A stretch of 64,000 nucleotides of DNA, taken from contig NZ_MBLO01000235.1 of the NCBI RefSeq assembly GCF_001854805.1, forward strand, positions 62,001 to 126,000, given 5' to 3'. Origin of the DNA: Pseudofrankia coriaricola. Its GTDB lineage: Bacteria; Actinomycetota; Actinomycetes; Frankiales; Frankiaceae. Position 1 is the stretch's first letter, and each line of letters opens with the position of its first letter. Positions 15,801-24,234 of the stretch are shown piece after piece. Both the position numbers and the translations under genes were made by a program. The notes beneath the pieces are model-generated. The model was not told the DNA's origin. It was given only the letters and a program-made list of their open reading frames with translations, and ran no database searches.

Positions 15801-17750
15801 GCCGGTGATCTGCAGAGCGCATGCTGGACCCACTACGTACTGATCTATAACCTCCTGGACTGCGCACCATCGCTTGGCGTGTTTGTCGCCGAGATCGACG
15901 AAGCATTGGCGTTCGCCAGGCGCACCGGCAACGGTCACGCGGAGGAGCTGTTCCTGCTATACCGCCAGCTGGCGAGGCTGCTGCGCGGCGAGGTCGCCGA
16001 GTCGGCGGCCGATGAGGCTGCCGTACTGGGCGGGCTGGCCGACAGCCCCTACGCCGCCGCCCGCCACATCACCCGGGCGCTTGCCGCGGCCATCCTCGAT
16101 GACCCGGTTGAGCTGGCCAGGCACATGACAGCCGTGACACCTCTGTTGCCGTACGTCGAGCCCATCTATGCGATGGCAAATGCGCACCTCCTACGGGCCT
16201 TGGCATTGGCTTGGCAGGCCCGCTCGGCCGAAACGGGTCGGCGTGGCTCCCTGTTGGCCGAGCTCGACAAGTCGATCGAATGGCTGGCCGCGCGCGCGGC
16301 CGACGCACCGGTTAACTTCTTGCACCTGCTGCGCCTGGTGAAGGCGGAACGGGCCTGGGCCGCCGGTGACTTCCAGGAGGCGGCTTATACGTACGACGTG
16401 GCACAGCGCGACGCCTCAGTACGAGTACGCCCGTGGCACCGCGCACTGATCCTTGAACGGTGTGCGCGGTTCTACCTTACATTTGGCATGGAGGAAGCCG
16501 GCAGTGCGATGCTCGCCGCCGCGCGCCGCGAATACCTGGCCTGGGGAGCGAACGCGAAGGTCAGTCAGCTAGACTGGGCCTTCCCGATGCTACGCGCCGA
16601 GCCCGCTGGTGCTGAGCCAGCGGCGCCGCCACCGGGGGAACCAGCAGTCTGCCGCTCCACCGTCACGACCGGCATCATCGATCTGCTCAGCATCGTCGCC
16701 GCTTCCCAGGCGCTCAGCTCCGAGACCAGCATCGAAGGTCTGCGGGCCAAGGTCGTAGGAATCCTGTCGGCGATGACTGGCGCCACCGGTGTCCATCTTC
16801 TGCTGAGCGACCAACAGGAATCCAGGTGGTCGATGCCCGCGGACGACGGTCGGATTCTCTCGCTCCCGGAAGCCAGCCAGCGGCGCCTGCTTCCAGCATC
16901 GGTCATCCGGTACGCAGAGCGTACCCGCGAACCCGTTGTCGTTGACGACGCCACCCATGACGACCGGTTCAACCGCGACCCCTACTTCGCCGACCCCGAG
17001 CGCTGCTCAATGCTCGCTGTTCCCATCATGACGCGGGGCCGACTGGGAGCGATGCTGCTGCTGGAGAACCGGATGATCCGGGGGGCCTTCTCCACGGAAC
17101 GCCTCGAAGGGATCATGCTCATCGCCGGGCAGCTAGCGGTCTCCCTCGACAACGCCCAGATCTATGCGTCGCTGGAACGCAAGGTCGCGGAGCGAACCCA
17201 GCAGCTCGCCGCCGCCAACCAGCGGCTGGAGCAGCTCTCGATTACCGATCCTCTGACAGGGCTGGCCAACCGGCGACGCCTTGACGAGGTCCTCAACGCC
17301 GAATGGTACCGGGCGACGCAGCCGGCGGCACCCATCGCACTGGCAATGATCGATATCGACCACTTCAAGCCCTATAACGACAACTTCGGACACACCGCCG
17401 GTGACCGGTGCCTTCAACGCGTCACCGCATGCCTTTCCAGGAACACCCGCGGCACCGACCTGGCCGCGCGGTACGGGGGCGAGGAGTTCGCGGTCGTGAT
17501 GCCCGGCGCCGAACTCGACATTGCCGCACGAATCGCCCACCGCCTGCGCTCCGCCGTCGAGGAGATGGCCGAACCACACCCGTTCACCGCCGAGCACGTC
17601 GTCACTGTGAGCGTCGGCGTCGCGAGCATCATTCCCACCCGCGGCGTGGGCCCCGCTGACCTGGTCGAACTTGCCGACGCCCAGCTATACCGGGCCAAGA
17701 GTAGCGGACGCAACCGGGTCGAGGTCGCACTTTCAACCCCATCACCATGA
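12840..17750 (+). CDS. giant signalling protein: kinase-like, AAA ATPase, TPR, GAF and GGDEF domains
   Basis: 1636 residues from ATG 12840 (GGGGGA 8 bases upstream; TTG 12786 and ATG 12822 also in frame). Order: protein-kinase-like domain about 20-275 with Lys43 and Glu57, but catalytic HRD is HRN (Asn129) and DFG is DFA (Asp148-Ala150); ATPase with Walker A GAPGVGKT (323-330) and Walker B FLDDLQW (Asp451); long TPR-like region; GAF about 1285-1430; short coiled coil; GGDEF domain with intact GGEEF (1546-1550) and inhibitory RxxD site (1537-1540). Predicted diguanylate cyclase whose kinase part may only bind. The architecture is known among MalT-like kinase hybrids. Stop overlaps an IS66 remnant by 4 bp. 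Confidence 0.9.
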   Translation: MGFKRTTPSRDPPAAVTRTELLHETERTRVSRLVFPDGSVIRKEPLGPNAQRRLRHEIDILERLSGVEGVVRLAAGRPPCQGSVLLEDLGGTVLSERATPLDPAELIRLAGSLARAVAGMHRHGVVHRNINPANIVVSRGQDALCLIDFAVATTFVTVRPGFMPSKEIVGTIPYLAPEQTGRSGRPVDQRADLYAVGATLYELATGAPPFGTGDPLRIIHDHLARLPAPPAAVNPAVPAAPSAIIMHLLEKEPDDRYQSADGLLHDLFLLQRGATVLRPGEHDFPSRPLSTSRLAGRDREVGELGVVFADAMAGRCCGLLVAGAPGVGKTSLVNELRPIVAGSDGWFVAGKFDQFRRDQEHDAIRQAFRALGRLLLAEPEDNLAEVRDRMRSGLGPNAGLAAAVVPEVATLLKVPPEPGDPMTAQARVSRAVIAIMRAVASRKRPVVLFLDDLQWAGRTPLGFVDLIFGGEEQIEGLLLVGAYRERGVDAAHPLTRMLARWRRQPAGPHHVWLGSLSPRGQAAMVADLLHLAPRPAAELAGTIAPTSAGNPYNTLELLNTLRHGGALAPSESGWRWDRETLRRQLGRMDVTDLLVTRTSLLPPDTREVLAVMACLAGQVELDVLEAATALPTDDLSRRLAPAFADGLLVLEPGDPASLRFHHDRAQESILRGLTSQTQRATRLRLARRLAGQHEFSVVAAEQYLHVIDAVHAAEERQLVVRLFKQAADEAKLLSNHSLVERFLAAAIPLVDTADVEQRIMVHTDRHAALYGLGRLEEADEEYQTISRLCTHPAERTAATVVQVSSLTDQGRPAEAVRLGLDQLRQLGLAAPDRGHIDKEIDRRLDALYRWLDETSEADDRRRPRIADRSRLGTINLINRLMAPAFYCDQTIMAWLTVETLEMWTRYGPDPTLLGPAAHAALVVTARRHDYRTGYRMMRRILTVGRERGYEPDVWRAEFLYLMSAGHWFESLEENVSEAHRALEGLIQAGDLQSACWTHYVLIYNLLDCAPSLGVFVAEIDEALAFARRTGNGHAEELFLLYRQLARLLRGEVAESAADEAAVLGGLADSPYAAARHITRALAAAILDDPVELARHMTAVTPLLPYVEPIYAMANAHLLRALALAWQARSAETGRRGSLLAELDKSIEWLAARAADAPVNFLHLLRLVKAERAWAAGDFQEAAYTYDVAQRDASVRVRPWHRALILERCARFYLTFGMEEAGSAMLAAARREYLAWGANAKVSQLDWAFPMLRAEPAGAEPAAPPPGEPAVCRSTVTTGIIDLLSIVAASQALSSETSIEGLRAKVVGILSAMTGATGVHLLLSDQQESRWSMPADDGRILSLPEASQRRLLPASVIRYAERTREPVVVDDATHDDRFNRDPYFADPERCSMLAVPIMTRGRLGAMLLLENRMIRGAFSTERLEGIMLIAGQLAVSLDNAQIYASLERKVAERTQQLAAANQRLEQLSITDPLTGLANRRRLDEVLNAEWYRATQPAAPIALAMIDIDHFKPYNDNFGHTAGDRCLQRVTACLSRNTRGTDLAARYGGEEFAVVMPGAELDIAARIAHRLRSAVEEMAEPHPFTAEHVVTVSVGVASIIPTRGVGPADLVELADAQLYRAKSSGRNRVEVALSTPSP

Positions 17751-18140
17751 CACGCACCGTTTCGGACGGGCTGGCCAAGCCCGAGCCGAGGTCGCTGCGG
17801 AGGAAGACCGGGCGCAGGCCGGGTGGGCAGGACGGGCATGACGGCTCGACGCTGAAGCTGGTCGACGACGGGGCCCGGACCGTCGTGCATGAGCCCGCGG
17901 TGTGCGGGGGCTGCGGGGATCCGCTGCTGGGCGCGCCGGTGACGCAGGTCGAGCGGCGGCAGGTGGTGGACCTGCCGCCGCTCGCCCCGCAGGTCGTCGA
18001 GCACCGGCTCGTCGAGCGGGAGTGTGCCTGCTGCGGCACCCGGACGCGGGCGGTGGCACCCGTCGGGGTGGCGTCCCGGTCCAGTACGGGCCGGGGGTCG
18101 AGGCGCTGGTTCTCTAACTCTACGGCGGCCAGTTCCTGAA
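17747..18140 (+). mobile_element. IS66-family transposase remnant
   Basis: The frame from 17747 reads the N-terminal part of an IS66 transposase: RRPGGQDGHDGSTL, the zinc-finger segment CGGCGDPLL...CACCGTRT and the linking VERRQVVDLPPL. Near 18085 the homology shifts frame (VQYGPGVEALVL), meets a TAA and continues as LYGGQFL, then ends; the catalytic DDE core is absent. No terminal inverted repeats found. A dead, truncated element at the very end of the kinase gene. Confidence 0.85.
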
Positions 18141-18215
18141 ACCTGGTGGTTCCGGCGGTTCCGGTCCGTCTCGTCACCATGATCGTGGGGATCGTGGGCA
18201 GCGAGGCGCGGCTGG

Positions 18216-18575
18216 TTACGCGGATTCGAGCGTGTCCTTGGCGGCGAGGCGCTCGTGACGTCGTTTTCCCCACTCGCCCAGCGGGCGGAGGGCCTCGTTG
18301 AGTGACGTGCCGTGCTCGGTGAGGGAGTACTCGACCCGGGGTGGGACCTCGCGATACACCTCGCGGTGGACGAGGCCGTCCTCTTCCATCTCGCGCAGGT
18401 GCTGGATGAGCATCTTCTCGCTGACGCCGGGAAGGCCGCGCCGCAGCTCTCCGAACCGCCGGGCGCCGTGGTTGTTCAGCTCCCAGAGGATCAGCGACTT
18501 CCACTTCCCTGACACCACGTCCATACCGGCGTCGATGCCGCAGACGTATGGACCGCGCCTCGCGCTCGTCACCAT
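18216..18575 (-). CDS. HxlR-family regulator
   Basis: 119 residues from ATG 18575, with GGAGGG just upstream; longer in-frame starts lack a ribosome site. HxlR/DUF24 winged helix: IDAGMDVVSGKWKSLILWEL, RRFGELRRGLPGVSEKMLIQ, PPRVEYSLTEHG. Such regulators usually respond to aldehydes, quinones or oxidative stress. Divergent from the imine-reductase-like operon across 143 bp that contain a dyad, so it very likely controls those two reductases. Confidence 0.92.
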   Translation of the reverse strand: MVTSARRGPYVCGIDAGMDVVSGKWKSLILWELNNHGARRFGELRRGLPGVSEKMLIQHLREMEEDGLVHREVYREVPPRVEYSLTEHGTSLNEALRPLGEWGKRRHERLAAKDTLESA

Positions 18576-18613
18576 CAGACCCTCCACCTCGCCTAGCTGG
18601 ACACTCACTTCCG

Positions 18614-18646
18614 GGTAAGTATCGAACAAAATAGTAGGTACTTGCC
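18614..18646. promoter_or_regulatory. HxlR operator-like dyad between regulator and reductase operon
   Basis: GGTAAGTA (18614-18621) and TACTTGCC (18639-18646) are complementary with one mismatch, 17 bases apart, in an AT-rich stretch between the divergent starts. Position and symmetry fit an HxlR dimer site controlling both directions. Confidence 0.55.
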
Positions 18647-18718
18647 GGTGGGAAAGTTTAGCGGGGAGGGTCGGGACGGCACGCCAGTCAGACCACCGAG
18701 CGAAGCAAGGGACGATCC

Positions 18719-19588
18719 ATGACGACCCGTACGACCTTCCTGGGCCTGGGCGCGATGGGCAGCGCGCTCGCCGCCGCGGCTCTCGATGCCGGCCGACCCT
18801 CCGTGGTGTGGAACCGCACCCCGGGCAGAGCAGGGGCACTCGGCGAGCGTGGCGCCACCATTGCCGAGACCGTCGAGGAGGCGATCACCGGCGACGGACT
18901 GATCGTCGTGTGCCTGTTCGACCATCAGTCGGTGCACGCCGTGGTCGATCCGGTCGCCGCCAGCCTGGCCGGACGCACCGTGATCAATCTGACGACAACA
19001 ACACCGGACCAGGCCCGCGAGCTCGCGGCCTGGGCGACGGAGCACAGCATCACCTACCTGAACGGCGCGATCATGGCCGTACCTGAGATGATCAGGCGTC
19101 CGGGTGCGGCGATCTTCTACAGCGGCCCCGAGGCCGCCTTCGAGGAGAACCGGGAACTGCTCGATCTGTGGGGGCAGAGCGACTACTTCGGGACCGACCC
19201 CGGTATGGCCTCGCTGCGCGACCTGGCGATGCTCGTCGGGATGTACACGATGTTCGCCGGTTTTCTGCACGGCGCGGCGATGGTCGGTGTCGAGGGCGTG
19301 TCGGCGGCCGAGTTCGCCCGACGGCAGACACCTTTCCTCGCTGCCATGACCGGCCAGCTGGCCGGCCTCGCCGCCACAGTAGACGCCGAAGACTACGCCG
19401 GGGCGGGCCAGCAGAGCCTTGAGTTCACCGAAGCCGCACTGGCCTCGCTGGTGACGGCCAGCCTCGACCAGGGCGTCAATGTCGAGGTGCTGCGGCCCGT
19501 GCTTGACATCGTGCGCCGGCAGATCGCCGCCGGCTACGGCCGGCAGGGCACCGCCCGCATCTTCGAAGAGCTCAGGAAGGCCCGATGA
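18719..19588 (+). CDS. imine reductase-family NADP-dependent oxidoreductase, Asp type
   Basis: 289 residues. N-terminal Rossmann fold with FLGLGAMGSALA and the NADP-binding WNRTPGRA; helical C-terminal dimerisation domain. The segment TDPGMASLRDLAML puts Asp168 at the site that is Asp in the well-studied R-type imine reductases. These enzymes reduce cyclic imines, some catalyse reductive amination; physiological substrates are mostly unknown. It overlaps the next reductase gene by ATGA, so they are made together, under the divergent HxlR gene. A beta-hydroxyacid dehydrogenase role is less likely, because the catalytic Lys of that family is not in place. Confidence 0.85.
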   Translation: MTTRTTFLGLGAMGSALAAAALDAGRPSVVWNRTPGRAGALGERGATIAETVEEAITGDGLIVVCLFDHQSVHAVVDPVAASLAGRTVINLTTTTPDQARELAAWATEHSITYLNGAIMAVPEMIRRPGAAIFYSGPEAAFEENRELLDLWGQSDYFGTDPGMASLRDLAMLVGMYTMFAGFLHGAAMVGVEGVSAAEFARRQTPFLAAMTGQLAGLAATVDAEDYAGAGQQSLEFTEAALASLVTASLDQGVNVEVLRPVLDIVRRQIAAGYGRQGTARIFEELRKAR

Positions 19589-20493
19589 GCGGCGAGGGCG
19601 GTCTGTCCTCCGTGACGGTCATCGGCATTGGCCCGATGGGTCGAGCGATCGCCGCGTCCCTGCTGGGCTCCGGCCATCCGGTGACGGTGTGGAACCGCAC
19701 CGCGGGGCGCGCCGACGACCTCATCGCCAGGGGCGCGACGATGGCGCCCACACCGACAGCCGCGGTTGCCGCCAGCGAGCTGACCATCCTCAGCCTCACC
19801 GACTACCAGGCGATGTACGACATCCTCGGCCCGGTCGCCGAGAGTTCGCGACCCTCAGGTGTTCTTGCCGGCAAGGTCCTGGTCAATCTCAGTTCGGACA
19901 CGCCCGACGCCTCTCGGGATGCGGCGGAATGGGCGGCCGGACACGGAGCGAGCTTCGTGACAGGAGGCGTCATGGTTCCCGCTCCCGCCGTGGGCGGCCC
20001 TGGGGCACATGTGTTCTACAGCGGGCCCCGTGCGGTGTTCGACGTACACGAACCGACGCTCAGACTGATCGGCGAGCCCAGGTACCTCGGGGAGGACCCA
20101 GGCCTGGCCCAGCTCTTCTACCAGGCGTACCTCGACGTCTTCCTCACCGCTCTGTCAAGCCTGCTCCACGCCACCGCGCTCGTCACCGCCGCCGGTGTCC
20201 CGGCCGCCGACTTCCTACCCGGCGCGCTGAACTCCCTCACCGACATCCCGACGATGATCGGAGACGGACGGGACCTGGCCCGGCGCCTGGAGGCCGGCGA
20301 ACACCCCGGCGACCTCAGCACGGCGCGGATGATGGGCGCCACAGCGAACCACATCGTGTGGACGAGTGAGAAGGCCGGCATCGACACCCGGCTACCCAAA
20401 GCCGTCAAGGCGCACTACGACCGGGCCGTCACCGCGGGCCGCGGCACCGAGAACTGGACCGTTCTCTACGAGATACTCAAGGCTGGTGGCTGA
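19585..20493 (+). CDS. imine reductase-family NADP-dependent oxidoreductase, Tyr type
   Basis: 302 residues, the same fold as its neighbour: VIGIGPMGRAIA, WNRTAGRADD, then EDPGLAQLFYQAYLDVF. Tyr179 occupies the position that is Asp168 in the first enzyme; Tyr here is typical of the S-type group. The start ATG overlaps the previous stop by 4 bp, so equal expression is expected. Sequence identity between the two is modest, so they are old paralogues or independently recruited, not a recent duplication. They could form a heterodimer, as the fold dimerises by swapping helices (inference). Confidence 0.85.
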   Translation: MSGEGGLSSVTVIGIGPMGRAIAASLLGSGHPVTVWNRTAGRADDLIARGATMAPTPTAAVAASELTILSLTDYQAMYDILGPVAESSRPSGVLAGKVLVNLSSDTPDASRDAAEWAAGHGASFVTGGVMVPAPAVGGPGAHVFYSGPRAVFDVHEPTLRLIGEPRYLGEDPGLAQLFYQAYLDVFLTALSSLLHATALVTAAGVPAADFLPGALNSLTDIPTMIGDGRDLARRLEAGEHPGDLSTARMMGATANHIVWTSEKAGIDTRLPKAVKAHYDRAVTAGRGTENWTVLYEILKAGG

Positions 20494-20565
20494 AGAACGC
20501 CACCTACCTGAAAACGATCGACCCCGCGACCGAGGTGGCGCCCACCTATCTGGGGCACGTCCGGC

Positions 20566-21618
20566 TCACCGGGTTTTCGAGTCGCTGTAGGTCGGTGCTG
20601 GCAGGTCGAGCACTCGAGAGTTTCTGAGCCGCCAGATGAGGTATGCGATGCCGAGTCGCGTGCGGCCGATGCCGTCGAACGGGTCGAAGCCCATCAGCTC
20701 GGTCACCGCGTCGAGCCGGGCTTGCAGGGTGCTGTGATGGACTCCGGCGAGTCGAGAGGCTTGTCGGACGGATCCGGCGCGGACCAGGGCGTCGAGGGTG
20801 GTTGGCCCCCATACGTGGGTCATGACTTGGTCGAGGGAGTCGACGTCGGGCAGATCGGTGTCGGTGGGGGCGTCGGCAAGCAGGCCGACCAAGCCGCCGT
20901 AGCGGTCGGCCTGCACGGAAGGGATGCGCGGCGGTTCGCACAGCCTGAGCGCAACCACCGCGGTGCTGAACGAGCGATGCAGGTTCTCCACGCGAGCCGC
21001 GAGCCCGGTGCCGGATGGGGTGGCGGCGACGGGTTCGTGGTCGTGGGGCACGACGAGGGCGTGAACGGGGCCGAACGGGGTGGCGACGACGTCTTCGGCC
21101 CCAGTTGGGTGGCTCTCCCAGACGGCGAACAGCGGTGCGGCGACGATGCGGTAGCGCGCCCCGCTCACGAGGTTGAGGCGAGCGGCGGCGAGGCTACGTT
21201 CCTCGACCGGCACCGTACCGTCGACCAGCAGGCCTAATTCGCGGCGGCTCTCCAGGTCGCGCCGGCCCCGGCCATGGCGGACACGTACGGCCAGGGCAAG
21301 TCGTTCGAGGATGATCGCGTCGTTGGCGTGGGCGGGCCCGGTGCGGTCCAACCAGACGGTGATGCCCTCGGAGGTGACGGCAGAGGTCGGACACGGCGGG
21401 CCGTCCGCGACCAGTGCACCTTTGGCGGTGACGCGGAGTGCGCGCGGCGGGAGTTCCTGGCAGAACCCGGCGTCGCAGCCAGCCAGCGACGCGGCGGCGC
21501 CGAGCAGGCCGCGGGTGTTGACGTTGCCCACGATCAGCTCGTCGAAGCAGGCGATGACCCGCAGGCTCAAACTTGCTTGGGGGTCGAGTGCTGCGATGCG
21601 ACCCAGCAGCTCCTGCAC
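20566..21618 (-). CDS. PucR/CdaR-type helix-turn-helix regulator
   Basis: 350 residues. The C-terminal 60 residues are the PucR-type HTH: DALVRAGSVRQASRLAGVHHSTLQARL followed by GFDPFDGIGRTRLGIAYLIWRL. The N-terminal part has no clear GAF or DUF sensor motif but contains a conserved-looking core around DRTGPAHANDAIILERLALA, as in other members. Converges on the imine-reductase operon and is followed upstream by an esterase gene on the same strand; its targets cannot be told from the sequence. ATG 21618. Confidence 0.82.
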   Translation of the reverse strand: MQELLGRIAALDPQASLSLRVIACFDELIVGNVNTRGLLGAAASLAGCDAGFCQELPPRALRVTAKGALVADGPPCPTSAVTSEGITVWLDRTGPAHANDAIILERLALAVRVRHGRGRRDLESRRELGLLVDGTVPVEERSLAAARLNLVSGARYRIVAAPLFAVWESHPTGAEDVVATPFGPVHALVVPHDHEPVAATPSGTGLAARVENLHRSFSTAVVALRLCEPPRIPSVQADRYGGLVGLLADAPTDTDLPDVDSLDQVMTHVWGPTTLDALVRAGSVRQASRLAGVHHSTLQARLDAVTELMGFDPFDGIGRTRLGIAYLIWRLRNSRVLDLPAPTYSDSKTR

Positions 21619-21694
21619 GTCTACTCACCCAACCCCTTGAGCGCCGATTTAGTGTCCTGCGTCACAGTATGGGGCGTAGTAGTCGGCCGCCGGG

Positions 21695-22657
21695 TCAGTC
21701 GGCGAGGATCTTCTCCACCCAAGCGTCGCGGGTGCGAATCATCCCTTGTCCCACCATGGTGTGCGGAGCGAAGATGTCGAAGGCATGGAACCCGCCTGCC
21801 CACACGTGCAGCTCGGCGTTCCCGCCGGCGGTCCACAGCCGGTCGGCGTACGCCATCGCCTCGTCGCGGAAGATCTCGGCCGCGCCGACGTCGATGAACG
21901 CCGGGGGCAGACCTCGCAGGTCGGTGGCTCGCGCGGGCGCCGCGTACTCGGACACGTCAGGTCCGCCGCGGGCGTCGCCGAGCAGTGCGGTCCAGCCCGT
22001 TTCGTTGCTGACGCGGTCCCACACCCCGACGCCGTCGAACTGGTTGGTCGAGGGGGTGATGCCGCGGTCGTCGAGCATCGGATAGTCGAGCACCTGACCG
22101 CACAGCCGCGGCCCGCCGCGGTCCCGGGCGGCGAGGGCCATTCCGGCGGCCAGCCCACCGCCCGAACTCGCCCCGGCCACCATCATGCGGTCGCGGCGGA
22201 TCCCGAGCCGTTCGGCGCTTGCTGCGACCCACTCCAAGGCTGCGTAGCAGTCTTCTCTGGGGTAGGGGTCGGGGAACTCCGGGGCGAGGCGGTACTCCAC
22301 TGTGACGAGCACGGCGCCGAACTTGTCGACCCAGTTGAGGACGAGATCGGCACCGCTGAACCGGTCGCCGAACATCAGCCCGCCCGAATGCACGAAGACG
22401 ACACCCGGGCGTGGCTCGGTGACGCCGACAGGTCGGAGCACCGAGACGCCGACGGCGTCGCCGCGGTGGCCCCGGATGGTCTCGTCCCGGCGTTCGATCG
22501 CGCGCCCCCGCAGTGTTTCCTCGATCGGAGGCGACGCGTAGGACTTACGCATGAAGGCGATGAGGTCGACGGTGACAGTGGGTGGGAAAACGCCACCGAC
22601 TACCGCGAGCCCGGCCTTCAGCTCCGGGTCGAACTCGGGTCGTGCGACGGTCGGCAT
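21695..22657 (-). CDS. alpha/beta hydrolase, hormone-sensitive-lipase-like esterase
   Basis: 320 residues from ATG 22657 (an ATG at 22768 is possible but adds unrelated Arg-rich sequence). HSL family: oxyanion-hole motif as HSGG (His90) in place of HGGG, nucleophile elbow GASSG (Ser164), DVGAAEIFRDEA with the acid and GGFHAFD with the His. Hydrolyses short-chain esters or lactones. Stops 76 bp before the PucR-type gene on the same strand. Confidence 0.86.
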   Translation of the reverse strand: MPTVARPEFDPELKAGLAVVGGVFPPTVTVDLIAFMRKSYASPPIEETLRGRAIERRDETIRGHRGDAVGVSVLRPVGVTEPRPGVVFVHSGGLMFGDRFSGADLVLNWVDKFGAVLVTVEYRLAPEFPDPYPREDCYAALEWVAASAERLGIRRDRMMVAGASSGGGLAAGMALAARDRGGPRLCGQVLDYPMLDDRGITPSTNQFDGVGVWDRVSNETGWTALLGDARGGPDVSEYAAPARATDLRGLPPAFIDVGAAEIFRDEAMAYADRLWTAGGNAELHVWAGGFHAFDIFAPHTMVGQGMIRTRDAWVEKILAD

Positions 22658-22802
22658 CGCGCCCGGCCTCTCGATCGTCCTGGTAGGCCTCAGTTCATCA
22701 TGCCGGAGCCGCCGACGCGCGGCGGCGCCTCCACCGTGACCGGCGAGGTCGTCGTCCTCGCCGGTCACCGCGGGCCACAGCTGCGGTTACAGGGAGGAGC
22801 GG

Positions 22803-23978
22803 TTACAGGCAGGAGTAGAGTGCCGCCTCGAAGTCGACATAGGTCTTCCACGCCTCGTGTTCAGAGATGAACGGTAGCGAATTGGTGTAGATCGAGGCGC
22901 ACACTCCCGTCGTACGGTCGACAAAGAAGTGGGTGTTGAACAGGCCGGCCCAGGCACCCGTGCCGGCCCGTCGCCGCCCGGGCACGTCCTGGGTGTTCAG
23001 CAACAGGCCGTAGCCCCACTTCCAGCCCGGTCCGACCCGCAACGCGTCGGTGATCGGTGGGTCGGCGCTCGGGATCTCGGCCGGAAAGTCGATGTCACCG
23101 ATCTGGTTGGCGAACGCCGCGTCGACCGTTTCCTGGCGAAGTATCCTTTCCCCGTCCAGCTCTCCGCCCCGTAACAGCGCGCGCTCCAACTGGACGTAGT
23201 CCCGCGGCGTCGAGTACAAGCCGTGGCCCCCGGCCCACCAGTCCGGATTCTGGTTCAGGATCTCGCCGGCTGAACTCCACGTACCGTCGTCGCCTTTGAC
23301 ATGAACCGTGACGCAGTTGGCGGTACGCGCTTCGTCCAATCGAAACATCGTGTCGTTCATCCCGAGCGGACCGGTCACCCCCTCCTTGATTACCACGTCG
23401 AGAGTTTTGCCCGCGACCGCTTCCACGACCTTGCCCAACCAGTCGGTGTTGATGCCGTACACGAATTCGGTTCCCGGATCGGCCACCAGCGGGGCCTTGA
23501 ACGCCTCCGCCGAGCCTGGGACCACGTTGGGCACCCCAGTCACCTTCTCGAAGCGAACCAGGTCGGCGTTCCAGAACCAGTAGCCTAACCCAGAGGTATG
23601 AGTAATCAATTGCTTCACCGTGGCCCGGCCGCGGGCGGCGCGGAGCTTCGGAGTATCCCCGTCGAAACCCTCCAACACCCTCACGTCAGCGAACTGTGGA
23701 CAGTAGGTGTCGACGGGCGCGTCCAACTCCAGCTCACCTCGCTCCATCTGCTGCAGCGCGGCCGTGGTACACACCATCTTGGTCATCGACATGATGCGGA
23801 AATGAGTCGCAGTGGTTACCGGGTCATGGTTCTCACCTACAATCCGGACCCCCGCTCCACCCTCGTAGATGATCCCGTCCCGATCAGCCGCGATCGCCGC
23901 CACATGCGGAACAACGCCCGTGGCGACAGCGTCCTTCAGAACCTTGTCAATGGCGGAACCGTCGATCGCAGTACCCAT
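22803..23978 (-). CDS. serine hydrolase, class C beta-lactamase/EstB-like esterase
   Basis: 391 residues from ATG 23978, which has GGAGG 8 bases upstream. Beta-lactamase fold: SMTK (Ser64, Lys67) is the SxxK catalytic pair and Tyr174 in FVYGINTD the general base; HTSG (127-130) and GLYSTPRDY are conserved in EstB-type esterases. No signal peptide, so it acts in the cytosol as an esterase, not a penicillin-degrading enzyme. Shares strand and direction with the HSL esterase 145 bp downstream. Confidence 0.9.
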   Translation of the reverse strand: MGTAIDGSAIDKVLKDAVATGVVPHVAAIAADRDGIIYEGGAGVRIVGENHDPVTTATHFRIMSMTKMVCTTAALQQMERGELELDAPVDTYCPQFADVRVLEGFDGDTPKLRAARGRATVKQLITHTSGLGYWFWNADLVRFEKVTGVPNVVPGSAEAFKAPLVADPGTEFVYGINTDWLGKVVEAVAGKTLDVVIKEGVTGPLGMNDTMFRLDEARTANCVTVHVKGDDGTWSSAGEILNQNPDWWAGGHGLYSTPRDYVQLERALLRGGELDGERILRQETVDAAFANQIGDIDFPAEIPSADPPITDALRVGPGWKWGYGLLLNTQDVPGRRRAGTGAWAGLFNTHFFVDRTTGVCASIYTNSLPFISEHEAWKTYVDFEAALYSCL

Positions 23979-24234
23979 CCTGACCTCCGGCGGTCGTAAC
24001 ATCGCGACATGCGCAACATTGGCGCGCCGGGTCAGTTTTCCTAAGTGCGCGAGCTGCCGTTACCGACGATTATTCGCAGATCCGTCGCCTGGATCCGCCA
24101 ATTGGCGGATGCTGCTGCGCCGACACGGCAACGTGGCGCTATCACATTGACCGGATGTCGTAGCCACCTGGTCGCAGGCAGTCGCTGCGCGACGCCCGCG
24201 TTCTGGCGCACGAGATCGGCCGCGAGCGCGCTGA

